The notes below the pieces were generated by a model that saw only the letters and a list, made by a program, of their open reading frames with translations, did no database searches and was not told where the DNA came from. This document shows positions 1 to 5,819 of a stretch of 6,673 bases of DNA, piece after piece. The position numbers were made by a program, and so were the translations under genes. Position 1 is the stretch's first letter; every line of letters begins with the position of its first letter. The DNA is from Lachnospiraceae bacterium. Lineage in GTDB: Bacteria > Bacillota > Clostridia > Lachnospirales > Lachnospiraceae. The DNA lies in assembly GCA_017958465.1 (NCBI GenBank), contig JAGDCQ010000290.1:1-6673 (forward strand), written 5' to 3'.

Positions 1-1
1 C

Positions 2-607
2 GTTCAGATCACATTTTATTCGGCAAACGAGGAAACCCACAACAAGCTCGTGGGTGCGCCGGGCTACAATGACACCGTGGCAGGTATCAAAAATGCCCTG
101 GCTGCAGGCCTCAGCGTCAGCATAAACACGCCTCTTTGCACCCTTAACAGGGATTATGTCGAAACACTGAAATTCCTGCATGGGCTGGGGGTTACCTACG
201 TTACCTGCTCCGGCCTCATTACCACCGGAAACGCTGCAGGCGACGAATCCGCAAAGCTTCAGCTTACTAATGCAGAGATCAGGGAGATCCTTAAGGCGAG
301 CGTCGAATACGCCTTCGCAAACGGCATGGAGATATCCTTCACTTCTCCCGGCTGGGTGGACTCCGACTTCTGCACAGAGCTCGGGATCAGCACTCCCAAC
401 TGCGGAGCGTGCCTGAGCAACATGGCTGTCACACCTTCCGGGAACGTTGTTCCCTGCCAGAGCTGGCTGTCGGATGAGCCTTTGGGCAATATCCTTACCG
501 ACGAATGGGAAAAGATATGGGAAAGCGATCGCTGCAAGGAGCGCAGGAAGTACGCTTCCGGCCTTCGCTGCGAGTGTCCGCTCAGGATCATAAGGGAGGT
601 AAAGTGA
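2..607 (+). CDS. Radical SAM/SPASM domain protein, C-terminal part (5' end outside window)
   Basis: The frame is open from base 2 to the TGA at 605-607, so the gene enters from the left and a GTG at 50 is not its real start. The CxxxCxxC cluster that binds the SAM-cleaving iron-sulfur centre should lie upstream and is not visible. What remains is the second half of the TIM-barrel core (INTPLC around 122-139, then CSGLITTGNA) and a SPASM-type C-terminus. The SPASM part shows CGAC at 401-412, where the second Cys begins a CX9GX4C pattern, then a lone Cys and a final CEC near the end. SPASM domains bind auxiliary iron-sulfur clusters and are typical of radical SAM enzymes that modify peptides or proteins. 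The next gene starts one base after the stop and its ribosome binding site lies inside this gene, so the two are probably translationally coupled. The neighbour's Cys-rich tail is the obvious candidate substrate, which is inference. The exact reaction cannot be told from this fragment. Confidence 0.87.
   Translation, partial: VQITFYSANEETHNKLVGAPGYNDTVAGIKNALAAGLSVSINTPLCTLNRDYVETLKFLHGLGVTYVTCSGLITTGNAAGDESAKLQLTNAEIREILKASVEYAFANGMEISFTSPGWVDSDFCTELGISTPNCGACLSNMAVTPSGNVVPCQSWLSDEPLGNILTDEWEKIWESDRCKERRKYASGLRCECPLRIIREVK
593..600 (+). promoter_or_regulatory. Ribosome binding site of the Cys-rich membrane protein gene
   Basis: AGGGAGGT lies in the last codons of the radical SAM gene, 8 bases before the ATG at 609. 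It fixes that start and shows that the two genes are read from one message with no room for a separate promoter. Confidence 0.75.
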
Positions 608-608
608 C

Positions 609-1823
609 ATGAAAGCTTTTAAGAACAGATTTGCGTTTGTTGCGATCGCTTTTGCAGCACTGCTCCTTGCTTTTCTTCCCGCAGTTTCCGCAAAGGCAGG
701 CGATTACGACAAGATCGAACTTTATGAGATGGACATCACCGTCAATGATGATGCAACGCTCGATATCAATTACCACATCAAATGGAAACTCCTCGAACCC
801 CTTGAAAACACATCGGAATTCAAGGTTTTCTGGGTAACGATCGGTGTTCCGAACAACCACTGTACGGTAATCTCGGCATCGGATAACGTCGAGAGCGCGA
901 AACTGCAGACAAGCGGCGGAGTTGTGGTAAGAGTGAATTTCTTTAAGAGATACGACGCAGGCGAAGTGGTCGATTTCTCGTTCAAGATCCGTCAGGATTA
1001 TATGTACAGCGTGATTGACGAAGAAGCCAGGTATGAGTTCACACCGGGCTGGTTTAAGGACATAAAGATCGCAAAGATGATCATCCGCTGGGATGACACC
1101 GCAGGCAAGATGAAGTCCGCCACACCCGCGTTTGCGAATGAAGACGGCTTCCTTACATGGGAATTTGAGAATCTTGGCCACAATGCGAGAAAAACAGTTT
1201 CTGTAACCTACGACGCTACTGCCTACGGTTTCGACACCACCAAATATATCGTGACGGAAAAGGGCGGCAGCAGCGAGGACGACGGGATCGACGGCGCTGC
1301 GGTCATCGGAGGGCTCATATTCTTTGGATTCTGGGCCTTTGTGATATTCGGAGTCATCATCTCCGCTATTGAAAAGTATTCCTCTACGGCAAACCTCGGG
1401 ACCACCAAGAAGATCACCCGTACAAAAGTGGAGTATTACCCCACCTGTCCGGGCTGCGGCGCAGCAAGGCCTGAAGGCAAGAACAACTGCGAGTATTGCG
1501 GCCGCAGCTTCATAAAGAGCGAGGAGACCATCGAGGAGAAGGATATCCCCAAGGAAGAGACAGAGCTCAAAGGCAAGGCTACAAGCGGCCTTTACAGGTA
1601 TCACTCTTCGCCGAACACCTACCTTCGTGTAAACGTTGTAAACATCCCTGCCCCCAGGTCCACCACAAGGAGCAGCTGCGCACACAGTTCCTGTGCATGC
1701 GCAAGCCACTGCGCTTGTGCCTGTGCCTGCGCTTGTGCGGGCGGCGGCAGAGCGGGCTGTTCCACAAAGGATTTCTACAACACCAATCTTAAGCTCAAGT
1801 TCTTCGAGAAGATGAAGAAATGA
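609..1823 (+). CDS. Membrane-anchored DUF2207-like protein with zinc ribbon and C-terminal Cys-Ala-rich tail
   Basis: The product has 404 residues. Visible in order are: a signal peptide (about 1-28, basic start, Ala/Leu core, AVSAKA before the mature part); an extracytoplasmic beta-rich domain (about 32-210) whose opening resembles DUF2207 proteins (YEMDITVNDDATLDI); an acidic linker; one transmembrane helix (about 230-254); a zinc ribbon with C280, C283, C294 and C297; a charged Glu/Lys linker (about 304-323); and a Cys-rich tail with cysteines at 357, 362, 364, 368, 370, 372, 374, 376 and 384, containing five successive Cys-Ala pairs then GGGRAGC. With an exported N-terminus, the ribbon and tail should be cytoplasmic, where a radical SAM enzyme could reach them. 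The gene starts one base after the radical SAM gene and is followed by a strong terminator. I do not know a confirmed function. Possible roles are a modified RiPP-like substrate, or a metal-binding or redox protein. The DUF2207 assignment is from pattern resemblance only. Confidence 0.85.
   Translation: MKAFKNRFAFVAIAFAALLLAFLPAVSAKAGDYDKIELYEMDITVNDDATLDINYHIKWKLLEPLENTSEFKVFWVTIGVPNNHCTVISASDNVESAKLQTSGGVVVRVNFFKRYDAGEVVDFSFKIRQDYMYSVIDEEARYEFTPGWFKDIKIAKMIIRWDDTAGKMKSATPAFANEDGFLTWEFENLGHNARKTVSVTYDATAYGFDTTKYIVTEKGGSSEDDGIDGAAVIGGLIFFGFWAFVIFGVIISAIEKYSSTANLGTTKKITRTKVEYYPTCPGCGAARPEGKNNCEYCGRSFIKSEETIEEKDIPKEETELKGKATSGLYRYHSSPNTYLRVNVVNIPAPRSTTRSSCAHSSCACASHCACACACACAGGGRAGCSTKDFYNTNLKLKFFEKMKK
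1677..1760 (+). repeat. Cys-Ala dipeptide repeat tract coding the Cys-rich tail
   Basis: This stretch encodes residues 357-384 of the membrane protein, with nine cysteines. The core at 1710-1739 is five back-to-back Cys-Ala pairs, preceded by two more Cys-Ala pairs at 1692-1703. The repeat units differ at wobble positions (TGC GCT, TGT GCC, TGT GCC, TGC GCT, TGT GCG). The repeat is therefore better kept at protein level than at DNA level and is not a simple fresh microsatellite. A GGGRAGC motif ends the tract. Confidence 0.85.
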
Positions 1824-1858
1824 GAGCCGGGTTTTCGGGCATTTTATAAAGATTAATG

Positions 1859-1895
1859 AAACAGTGAAGTTTTTGTTTGAAACTTCACTGTTTTT
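1859..1895 (+). terminator. Intrinsic terminator after the radical SAM/Cys-rich unit
   Basis: A perfect inverted repeat has arms at 1859-1872 and 1880-1893 (core ACAGTGAAGTTT / AAACTTCACTGT) and a 7-base loop. It runs directly into a T run at 1891-1895. It lies 35 bases after the TGA of the preceding gene and separates that unit from the sugar-sensing operon. Confidence 0.9.
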
Positions 1896-1904
1896 ATGTA
1901 AAAT
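1877..1904 (+). promoter_or_regulatory. Sigma-A-type promoter of the sensing operon, overlapping the terminator
   Basis: A -35 box TTGAAA (1877-1882, 5 of 6 consensus bases) and a -10 box TAAAAT (1899-1904, 5 of 6) are separated by 16 bases. Transcription would begin near 1911, giving a leader of about 28 bases before the ATG at 1939. The -35 box sits in the loop and 3' arm of the upstream terminator. The call rests on consensus match and on position just upstream of the operon. Confidence 0.6.
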
Positions 1905-1923
1905 GAAAATGATCGGGAAAAAA

Positions 1924-1931
1924 GAGAGGGG
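1924..1931 (+). promoter_or_regulatory. Ribosome binding site fixing the start of the first sugar-binding lipoprotein
   Basis: GAGAGGGG lies 7 bases before the ATG at 1939. It supports that start over an in-frame GTG at 1864, which is inside the terminator hairpin and upstream of the promoter's -10 box. Confidence 0.65.
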
Positions 1932-1938
1932 TGTACAT

Positions 1939-2916
1939 ATGATCAAAAACGGGAAATACCTTCTTTTAGTGCTTTTTGTGTTGGCAGGCCTTCTTGCGGG
2001 CTGCGGGGACAAGCCTGAAAAACCGAAGGATCCGAGGCTCCTGCTGGGGTTTAGCCAGCTTGGATCCGAGAGCGCCTGGAGGATAGGCAACACAAGGGAT
2101 ATAGAGACACAGGCGGACCTGTACGGCGTGGGACTTATGCTCGAGAACGCAAACCAGAAGCAGGAAAACCAGATAGCCGCAATAAGGCGGTTTATCGCCT
2201 ACAAGGTAGATGTTATCGCCTTTTCTCCCATTGTTGAAGAAGGATGGGACAATGTTCTCCTTGAGGCGAAAAACGCCGGGATACCGGTTATCCTGGTGGA
2301 CAGGGATATAAAGACCGAGAGAGAGGGGCTTACGGCCTGCCTTATCGGGTCAGACTTCTACAAAGAGGGGGTTATGGCCGCGGAATACCTTATCCGCAAG
2401 GCCGACGCCTTGGACCTTGAAGAGGTGAATATCGTGGAGATCACGGGGACCGAGAACTCTACACCCATGCGCCAGCGGCAGGCAGGTTTTATGGACACCA
2501 TCGGCAAAGACGAAAGGATGAAGGTCCTTACAAGTGTAAACGGCGATTTCTTAAAGAGCCGCGGCGCGGAGTGCATGCGCCAGCTTTTATCCTCCTTTGG
2601 CAGAAAGATAGATGTGGTCTTCAGTCATAACGACGAGATGACACTCGGGGCGCTGCCGGAGATAGAAAGGGCGGGCTTAAAGCCCGGCCGGGACATAATC
2701 ATAATTTCGATAGACGGCGGGCAGGACGCCATAGATGTGCTGAAACAGGGCAAGATCAACTGCGTGGTGGAGTGCACCCCGAAGCTTGGAAGGGCCCTTA
2801 TGGAAACTGTGATAAAGCTTAAAGCCGGCGAGGAAGTGGCTGAGGTCATCCATCCGGAGGAAGCCATATTCACGGACGAGCAGAACACCGCAGGGATAGC
2901 GCCGAGAGGATACTAA
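1939..2916 (+). CDS. YtfQ-like sugar-binding lipoprotein, probable sensor partner of the adjacent kinase
   Basis: The product has 325 residues: a lipoprotein signal peptide with lipobox LAGC (anchor Cys22), then a full-length periplasmic-binding-protein type 1 fold of the LacI/galactose family. It closely resembles the E. coli galactofuranose-binding protein YtfQ from memory. Shared patterns are GFSQ-GSES-WR (37-48), QKQENQI (73-79), P-EEGW (97-103), PVILVDRDI (116-124), SHNDEMTLGA (229-238) and SIDGGQDAI (257-265). The ligand is therefore probably a hexose or pentose such as galactofuranose, but this is not proven. It is the first gene of an operon with a YesM-type kinase and a YesN-type regulator and has no transporter genes beside it. 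This suggests it presents the sugar to the kinase, as XylFII does for LytS in Clostridium. Its codon use is ordinary, unlike the second binding protein downstream. A transport-only role remains possible. Confidence 0.9.
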   Translation: MIKNGKYLLLVLFVLAGLLAGCGDKPEKPKDPRLLLGFSQLGSESAWRIGNTRDIETQADLYGVGLMLENANQKQENQIAAIRRFIAYKVDVIAFSPIVEEGWDNVLLEAKNAGIPVILVDRDIKTEREGLTACLIGSDFYKEGVMAAEYLIRKADALDLEEVNIVEITGTENSTPMRQRQAGFMDTIGKDERMKVLTSVNGDFLKSRGAECMRQLLSSFGRKIDVVFSHNDEMTLGALPEIERAGLKPGRDIIIISIDGGQDAIDVLKQGKINCVVECTPKLGRALMETVIKLKAGEEVAEVIHPEEAIFTDEQNTAGIAPRGY

Positions 2917-2964
2917 GGTCCAAAAAGGCAGTTAACGGGCCGGGACTACAGCGAGAGGTCTTAA

Positions 2965-4431
2965 ATGGAGAGGATACGTAAGGAAAAGAGCATACTCGGG
3001 AAGATCAACGATATGAGCCACAGGATCGTGCTGCTCCTTGTTGTCCCCATCATCATAAGCCTTGTTCTTATGCTGTTTTATGCCGGGCAGTACCACAGTG
3101 CCATTGTCAGGATGGAGACTATCGCAAGCCTGAAGACCCAGGTGGCGGAGGATATCCCGGGTGCGGCCTGGAATATTGTAAGCGGCAGGGAAACCTTTGC
3201 GGGCAACAACCTTTACGGCAGGATAGCCCGCGTGGAAGAGACCATAGAGAGCATCACCGAAAAAACGAAGCCGGAGAACCGTCTTTCGCTCATAGTGGCA
3301 AACAGGACCATGGAGACCCTTGAAAACTACGTGGACAAGATCCGGGACAACATGGAAGCAAACGTCCCCGTGGTACAGAGCGAGGGCGTCCTTGCGGAAG
3401 TCCGGGACGTTGCGGCTTTGGTGGACAGTATGCTCAACGACTATATTGCGCTTGAGATCGCATCTTCCGCAAGGATGAACGGAAGCCTCAGGGTCGTGAT
3501 AATCCTGACTGCAGTGGCAGAAGGGCTGATAGTGGTGGCGGCGCTCTGGTTCAGAAGCCGTTCCATGAAGGAAACGGCGGTCTTTGTGCGCCAGCCGATA
3601 GAGCGCCTTGAAGAGGTTGCGGGCAAGCTTGCCGAAGGTACTTTTGATGCGAGGCTTGCGGACACGGACGTTACGGAGCTCAGGAACCTTACGCAGCAGG
3701 TGAACATCATGGCCGACAGGCTTAAGACCATGATGGACAAGAGCGCAAAGGACAGCAAAAACTTAAGAAAAGCGGAGCTTAGGACTTTGCAGGCACAGAT
3801 AAATCCGCATTTCCTTTATAATACGCTGGATGCCATCGTCTGGAAGGCAGAGGCGGGCGATATGGAGGAAGTTATCAGCCTTACAAGCGCTTTGAGCGAC
3901 TTTTTCAGGATAAGCCTTTCCTCCGGTGCCGACTGGATCCCCATAAGCCAGGAAAAGAAGCACATTGAAGGGTATCTTAAGATCCAGCAGACGAGATACA
4001 GGGATATTATGCAATATGAGATCGATATCCCTGATGAGATAAAGGATTACTACATACTGAAACTGCTGCTGCAGCCGCTGGTGGAAAACGCCCTGTACCA
4101 TGGCCTTAAGATCAAGCGCGGGGGCGGAACCATAAGTGTTTCCGGCCGTCTTGAAGATGGTTACCTTGTTTTTTCGGTAAAGGATACCGGCCTTGGGATG
4201 ACCGCGGAGCAGCTTGAAGAGCTTAACGAGCGCATGAAGAAGGGGCAGCCCACTGTAAGTGAGGGCAGCGGCGGCTTCGGGCTTGTTAACGTAAACTTAA
4301 GGATCCGCCTGTATTACAACCAGCCGGAAGGCCTTACGATCACCAGCGGTCCGGGAGGCACGGAGGTAAGCTTTAAGGTGCCTTGCAGGACCAGAGAGGA
4401 GATATTCGAAAATGAAAGTGTTTCTGGCTGA
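2965..4431 (+). CDS. YesM/LytS-type sensor histidine kinase
   Basis: The product has 488 residues. A membrane helix at about 21-39 and another at about 176-195 enclose an extracellular region of about 136 residues. A HAMP segment follows (about 196-250, with a conserved-looking Pro211). Next is the His_kinase domain of the YesM/LytS group, with phosphoacceptor His282 in QINPHFLYNTLD, and a HATPase domain with N-box QPLVENALYHG (370-380), G1 box DTGLGM (407-412) and glycine-rich GSGGFGLVNVNLR (434-446). All catalytic motifs look intact. The extracellular part is predicted mostly helical and has no recognisable Cache domain, so the signal may come from the lipoprotein encoded just upstream. The start at 2965 is supported by GAGAGG at 2953-2958, six bases before the ATG. 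The gene follows the binding protein by 48 bases and overlaps the regulator gene by 20. It should autophosphorylate and pass phosphate to Asp54 of that regulator. Confidence 0.93.
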   Translation: MERIRKEKSILGKINDMSHRIVLLLVVPIIISLVLMLFYAGQYHSAIVRMETIASLKTQVAEDIPGAAWNIVSGRETFAGNNLYGRIARVEETIESITEKTKPENRLSLIVANRTMETLENYVDKIRDNMEANVPVVQSEGVLAEVRDVAALVDSMLNDYIALEIASSARMNGSLRVVIILTAVAEGLIVVAALWFRSRSMKETAVFVRQPIERLEEVAGKLAEGTFDARLADTDVTELRNLTQQVNIMADRLKTMMDKSAKDSKNLRKAELRTLQAQINPHFLYNTLDAIVWKAEAGDMEEVISLTSALSDFFRISLSSGADWIPISQEKKHIEGYLKIQQTRYRDIMQYEIDIPDEIKDYYILKLLLQPLVENALYHGLKIKRGGGTISVSGRLEDGYLVFSVKDTGLGMTAEQLEELNERMKKGQPTVSEGSGGFGLVNVNLRIRLYYNQPEGLTITSGPGGTEVSFKVPCRTREEIFENESVSG

Positions 4432-5668
4432 TGACGAGATAGTGGTCAGGGAGGGGATCCGCGAGTCGTTCCCGTGGGACGAAACGCCGTATACCCTTGT
4501 CGGAGAGGCTCCGGACGGTGAAATGGCGCTACCCATCATTCGAGATACCAACCCCGACATTGTGATAACAGATATAAAAATGCCGTTTATGGACGGAATA
4601 GAGCTTTGCCGCGTGCTCAGGAACCAGATGCCCTGGATAGGCATAATAGTCTTGAGCGGCTACGACGAGTTTGAATACGCAAGGCAGTGCATACAGCTGG
4701 GCGTAAGGGAATACCTGCTGAAGCCTATAAATGCCGAGGAATTGCGAAAGGTCCTTGATAAGGTGAGCACACAGCTTGAGACCGAGCGTAAAATGCTTGA
4801 ACATACGGCGAACTTAAGGGCGCGCATGGAAGGCGACGGAAAGTTCCTGAATGAAAAGCTCGTGGGGACGCTGTTCTCGGATGATGCCGCAACACAGGAT
4901 GCGCCAAACATCTTAAAACAGCTTAAGGCCATGGGAACATCGATAGATGCGCCGTTCTACGCAGTTGTGGATGCTGCGTTCGAGCCGACCGAGGAAGGGC
5001 AGGCAGCGGCTGCTTCGCTTGCGGACGGCAGCGGCGGGATCGTGCATTCGTCGGCAAGCAGGAAGGGGACAAGGCTCCTTGTACTCGGCGACACGGCGGA
5101 GGATGCGGAAGAGCGGGCTTACGCCTTTGCAAATTCCCTTGCGAGGGAGCTTGAACGCACGGGCTGTAAGACGATACGTGTAGGCATCGGCGATATTGTC
5201 GACAAGCCGGAAGATATCCTCAAAAGCTTTAAGACCGGAAGGCATATACGCCATCTGCTCGCGGAGAGGCAGGATGACAAGTCGCTGATCCTCGGAACAC
5301 GCGAGATGGGCGAAATGTCTGACGAACACAAGATGCCGACTGTGATAAACGAAGCAAAGCTCTATATGGCAGAGCACTTTACGGATCCGAACCTTATGCT
5401 GCAGGATGTGGCAAAGGCCGTGAATATGAGCGTCAGCCGCTTTTCTACCGTTTTTTCGCAGCAGAGCGGGCAGACGTTTACGGAATACCTCATGTACCTC
5501 AGGATCAACAAGGCAAAGGAACTGTTAAAGCAGACAGGGCTTAAGGCTTCTGCGGTCGCCTTTGAGGCGGGCTATAACGATGCCCATTATTTCAGCTACA
5601 TCTTCAAGAAAAACACAGGTCTTACGCCGTCCGAATACAGGGCACAGTATCAAAACGAACCTGAATAA
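4412..5668 (+). CDS. YesN-type response regulator with AraC-family DNA-binding domain
   Basis: The product has 418 residues. The receiver domain (about 1-120) has the acidic pair Asp7-Asp8, phosphoacceptor Asp54 in ITDIKMP, Ser82 and Lys104 in LLKPI, so it should be functional. A middle region (about 140-300) of the kind common in YesN proteins includes GIGD (258-261), like a degenerate cyclase-type fold, but lacks catalytic motifs. The C-terminus (about 310-413) is an AraC-type double helix-turn-helix, with LQDVAKAVNMSVSRF in the first and AFEAGYND through TGLTPSEYR in the second. The ATG lies inside the kinase gene, with AGAGAGGAG at 4393-4401 as ribosome binding site. The 20-base overlap implies coupled translation. 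The likely target is the sugar-binding protein gene directly downstream, where a direct repeat is seen. Activation in response to sugar is the usual mode for this group and is inferred here. Confidence 0.94.
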   Translation: MKVFLADDEIVVREGIRESFPWDETPYTLVGEAPDGEMALPIIRDTNPDIVITDIKMPFMDGIELCRVLRNQMPWIGIIVLSGYDEFEYARQCIQLGVREYLLKPINAEELRKVLDKVSTQLETERKMLEHTANLRARMEGDGKFLNEKLVGTLFSDDAATQDAPNILKQLKAMGTSIDAPFYAVVDAAFEPTEEGQAAAASLADGSGGIVHSSASRKGTRLLVLGDTAEDAEERAYAFANSLARELERTGCKTIRVGIGDIVDKPEDILKSFKTGRHIRHLLAERQDDKSLILGTREMGEMSDEHKMPTVINEAKLYMAEHFTDPNLMLQDVAKAVNMSVSRFSTVFSQQSGQTFTEYLMYLRINKAKELLKQTGLKASAVAFEAGYNDAHYFSYIFKKNTGLTPSEYRAQYQNEPE

Positions 5669-5677
5669 AATGATTTT

Positions 5678-5707
5678 AAACTCCGGTCTTTCAAGCCGGA
5701 GTTTTTT
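5678..5707 (+). terminator. Intrinsic terminator of the sensing operon
   Basis: The inverted repeat AAACTCCGG (5678-5686) / CCGGAGTTT (5696-5704) has a 9-base loop and runs into a T run at 5702-5707. It begins nine bases after the TAA of the regulator gene, so the following binding-protein gene needs its own promoter. Confidence 0.9.
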
Positions 5708-5729
5708 GATATTATTTTCTACCAAAACA

Positions 5730-5770
5730 AAAAGTGAATGGATTTACCTTGAAAGGTGAATGAGTTATCC
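5730..5770 (+). promoter_or_regulatory. Imperfect 22-bp-period direct repeat, candidate operator for the YesN-type regulator
   Basis: Bases 5730-5748 and 5752-5770 align as a direct repeat with 14 of 19 identical, sharing a perfect GTGAATG (5734-5740 and 5756-5762). The 22-base period is about two helical turns, the arrangement usually bound by AraC-type regulators as head-to-tail pairs. It lies between the regulator gene's terminator and the binding-protein gene. Binding by this regulator is inference. Confidence 0.4.
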
Positions 5771-5771
5771 T
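5743..5771 (+). promoter_or_regulatory. Weak promoter candidate for the second sugar-binding protein gene
   Basis: TTTACC (5743-5748, 4 of 6 for -35) and TATCCT (5766-5771, 4 of 6 for -10) are 17 bases apart and would start transcription near 5778. A TTGAAA at 5749-5754 is a better -35 but has no good -10 at the right distance. The poor match fits an activator-dependent promoter. A promoter must exist between the terminator at 5707 and the gene, but the exact boxes are uncertain. Confidence 0.3.
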
Positions 5772-5780
5772 TTATGCAGA

Positions 5781-5797
5781 CAGCCGAGGGACGGCTG
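5781..5797 (+). other. 5'-UTR hairpin before the second sugar-binding protein gene
   Basis: CAGCCG (5781-5786) and CGGCTG (5792-5797) form a 6-bp GC-rich stem with a 5-base loop. There is no T run after it, so it is not a terminator. It would lie near the 5' end of the transcript, eight bases upstream of the ribosome binding site, where such stems can protect highly expressed messages from decay. That role is inference. Confidence 0.4.
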
Positions 5798-5804
5798 CAA
5801 AATT

Positions 5805-5811
5805 AAGGAGG
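5805..5811 (+). promoter_or_regulatory. Strong ribosome binding site fixing the start at 5820
   Basis: AAGGAGG, a near-perfect Shine-Dalgarno, lies 8 bases before the ATG at 5820. It supports this start over an in-frame ATG at 5760, which would put about 20 non-signal residues in front of the lipoprotein signal peptide. Confidence 0.85.
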
Positions 5812-5819
5812 AGAATGTA

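Noticed and set aside
50..52. GTG as a start for the radical SAM fragment
   Set aside because: The frame is open to the left edge and the residues before the GTG continue the enzyme core; the gene simply begins outside the window.
1692..1739. Repeat tract as a CRISPR or simple DNA microsatellite
   Set aside because: The units are in-frame Cys-Ala codons with wobble changes inside a long coding frame, with no spacers and no exact DNA repeat.
1826..1840. Possible hairpin GCCGG/CGGGC just after the membrane protein gene
   Set aside because: The stem has a mismatch and only three or four good pairs; the strong terminator at 1859-1895 explains transcript ending.
1864..1938. In-frame GTG extension of the first binding protein
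   Set aside because: It starts inside the terminator hairpin, upstream of the -10 box, has no ribosome binding site, and would bury the lipoprotein signal peptide.
588..2093. Long open frame of 501 codons on the minus strand
   Set aside because: It lies antisense to the membrane protein gene, its terminator and the start of the lipoprotein gene. Its product is low-complexity Cys/Ala/Arg sequence over the Cys-Ala tract with no recognisable domain.
4913..5377. Minus-strand open frame of 154 codons
   Set aside because: It is a shadow of the response regulator gene, whose domains and codon pattern are clear in this stretch; no signal or motif is seen in the antisense product.
5760..5819. In-frame ATG extension of the second binding protein
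   Set aside because: No ribosome binding site precedes it, it overlaps the candidate operator and hairpin, and the start at 5820 has AAGGAGG and a proper signal peptide.
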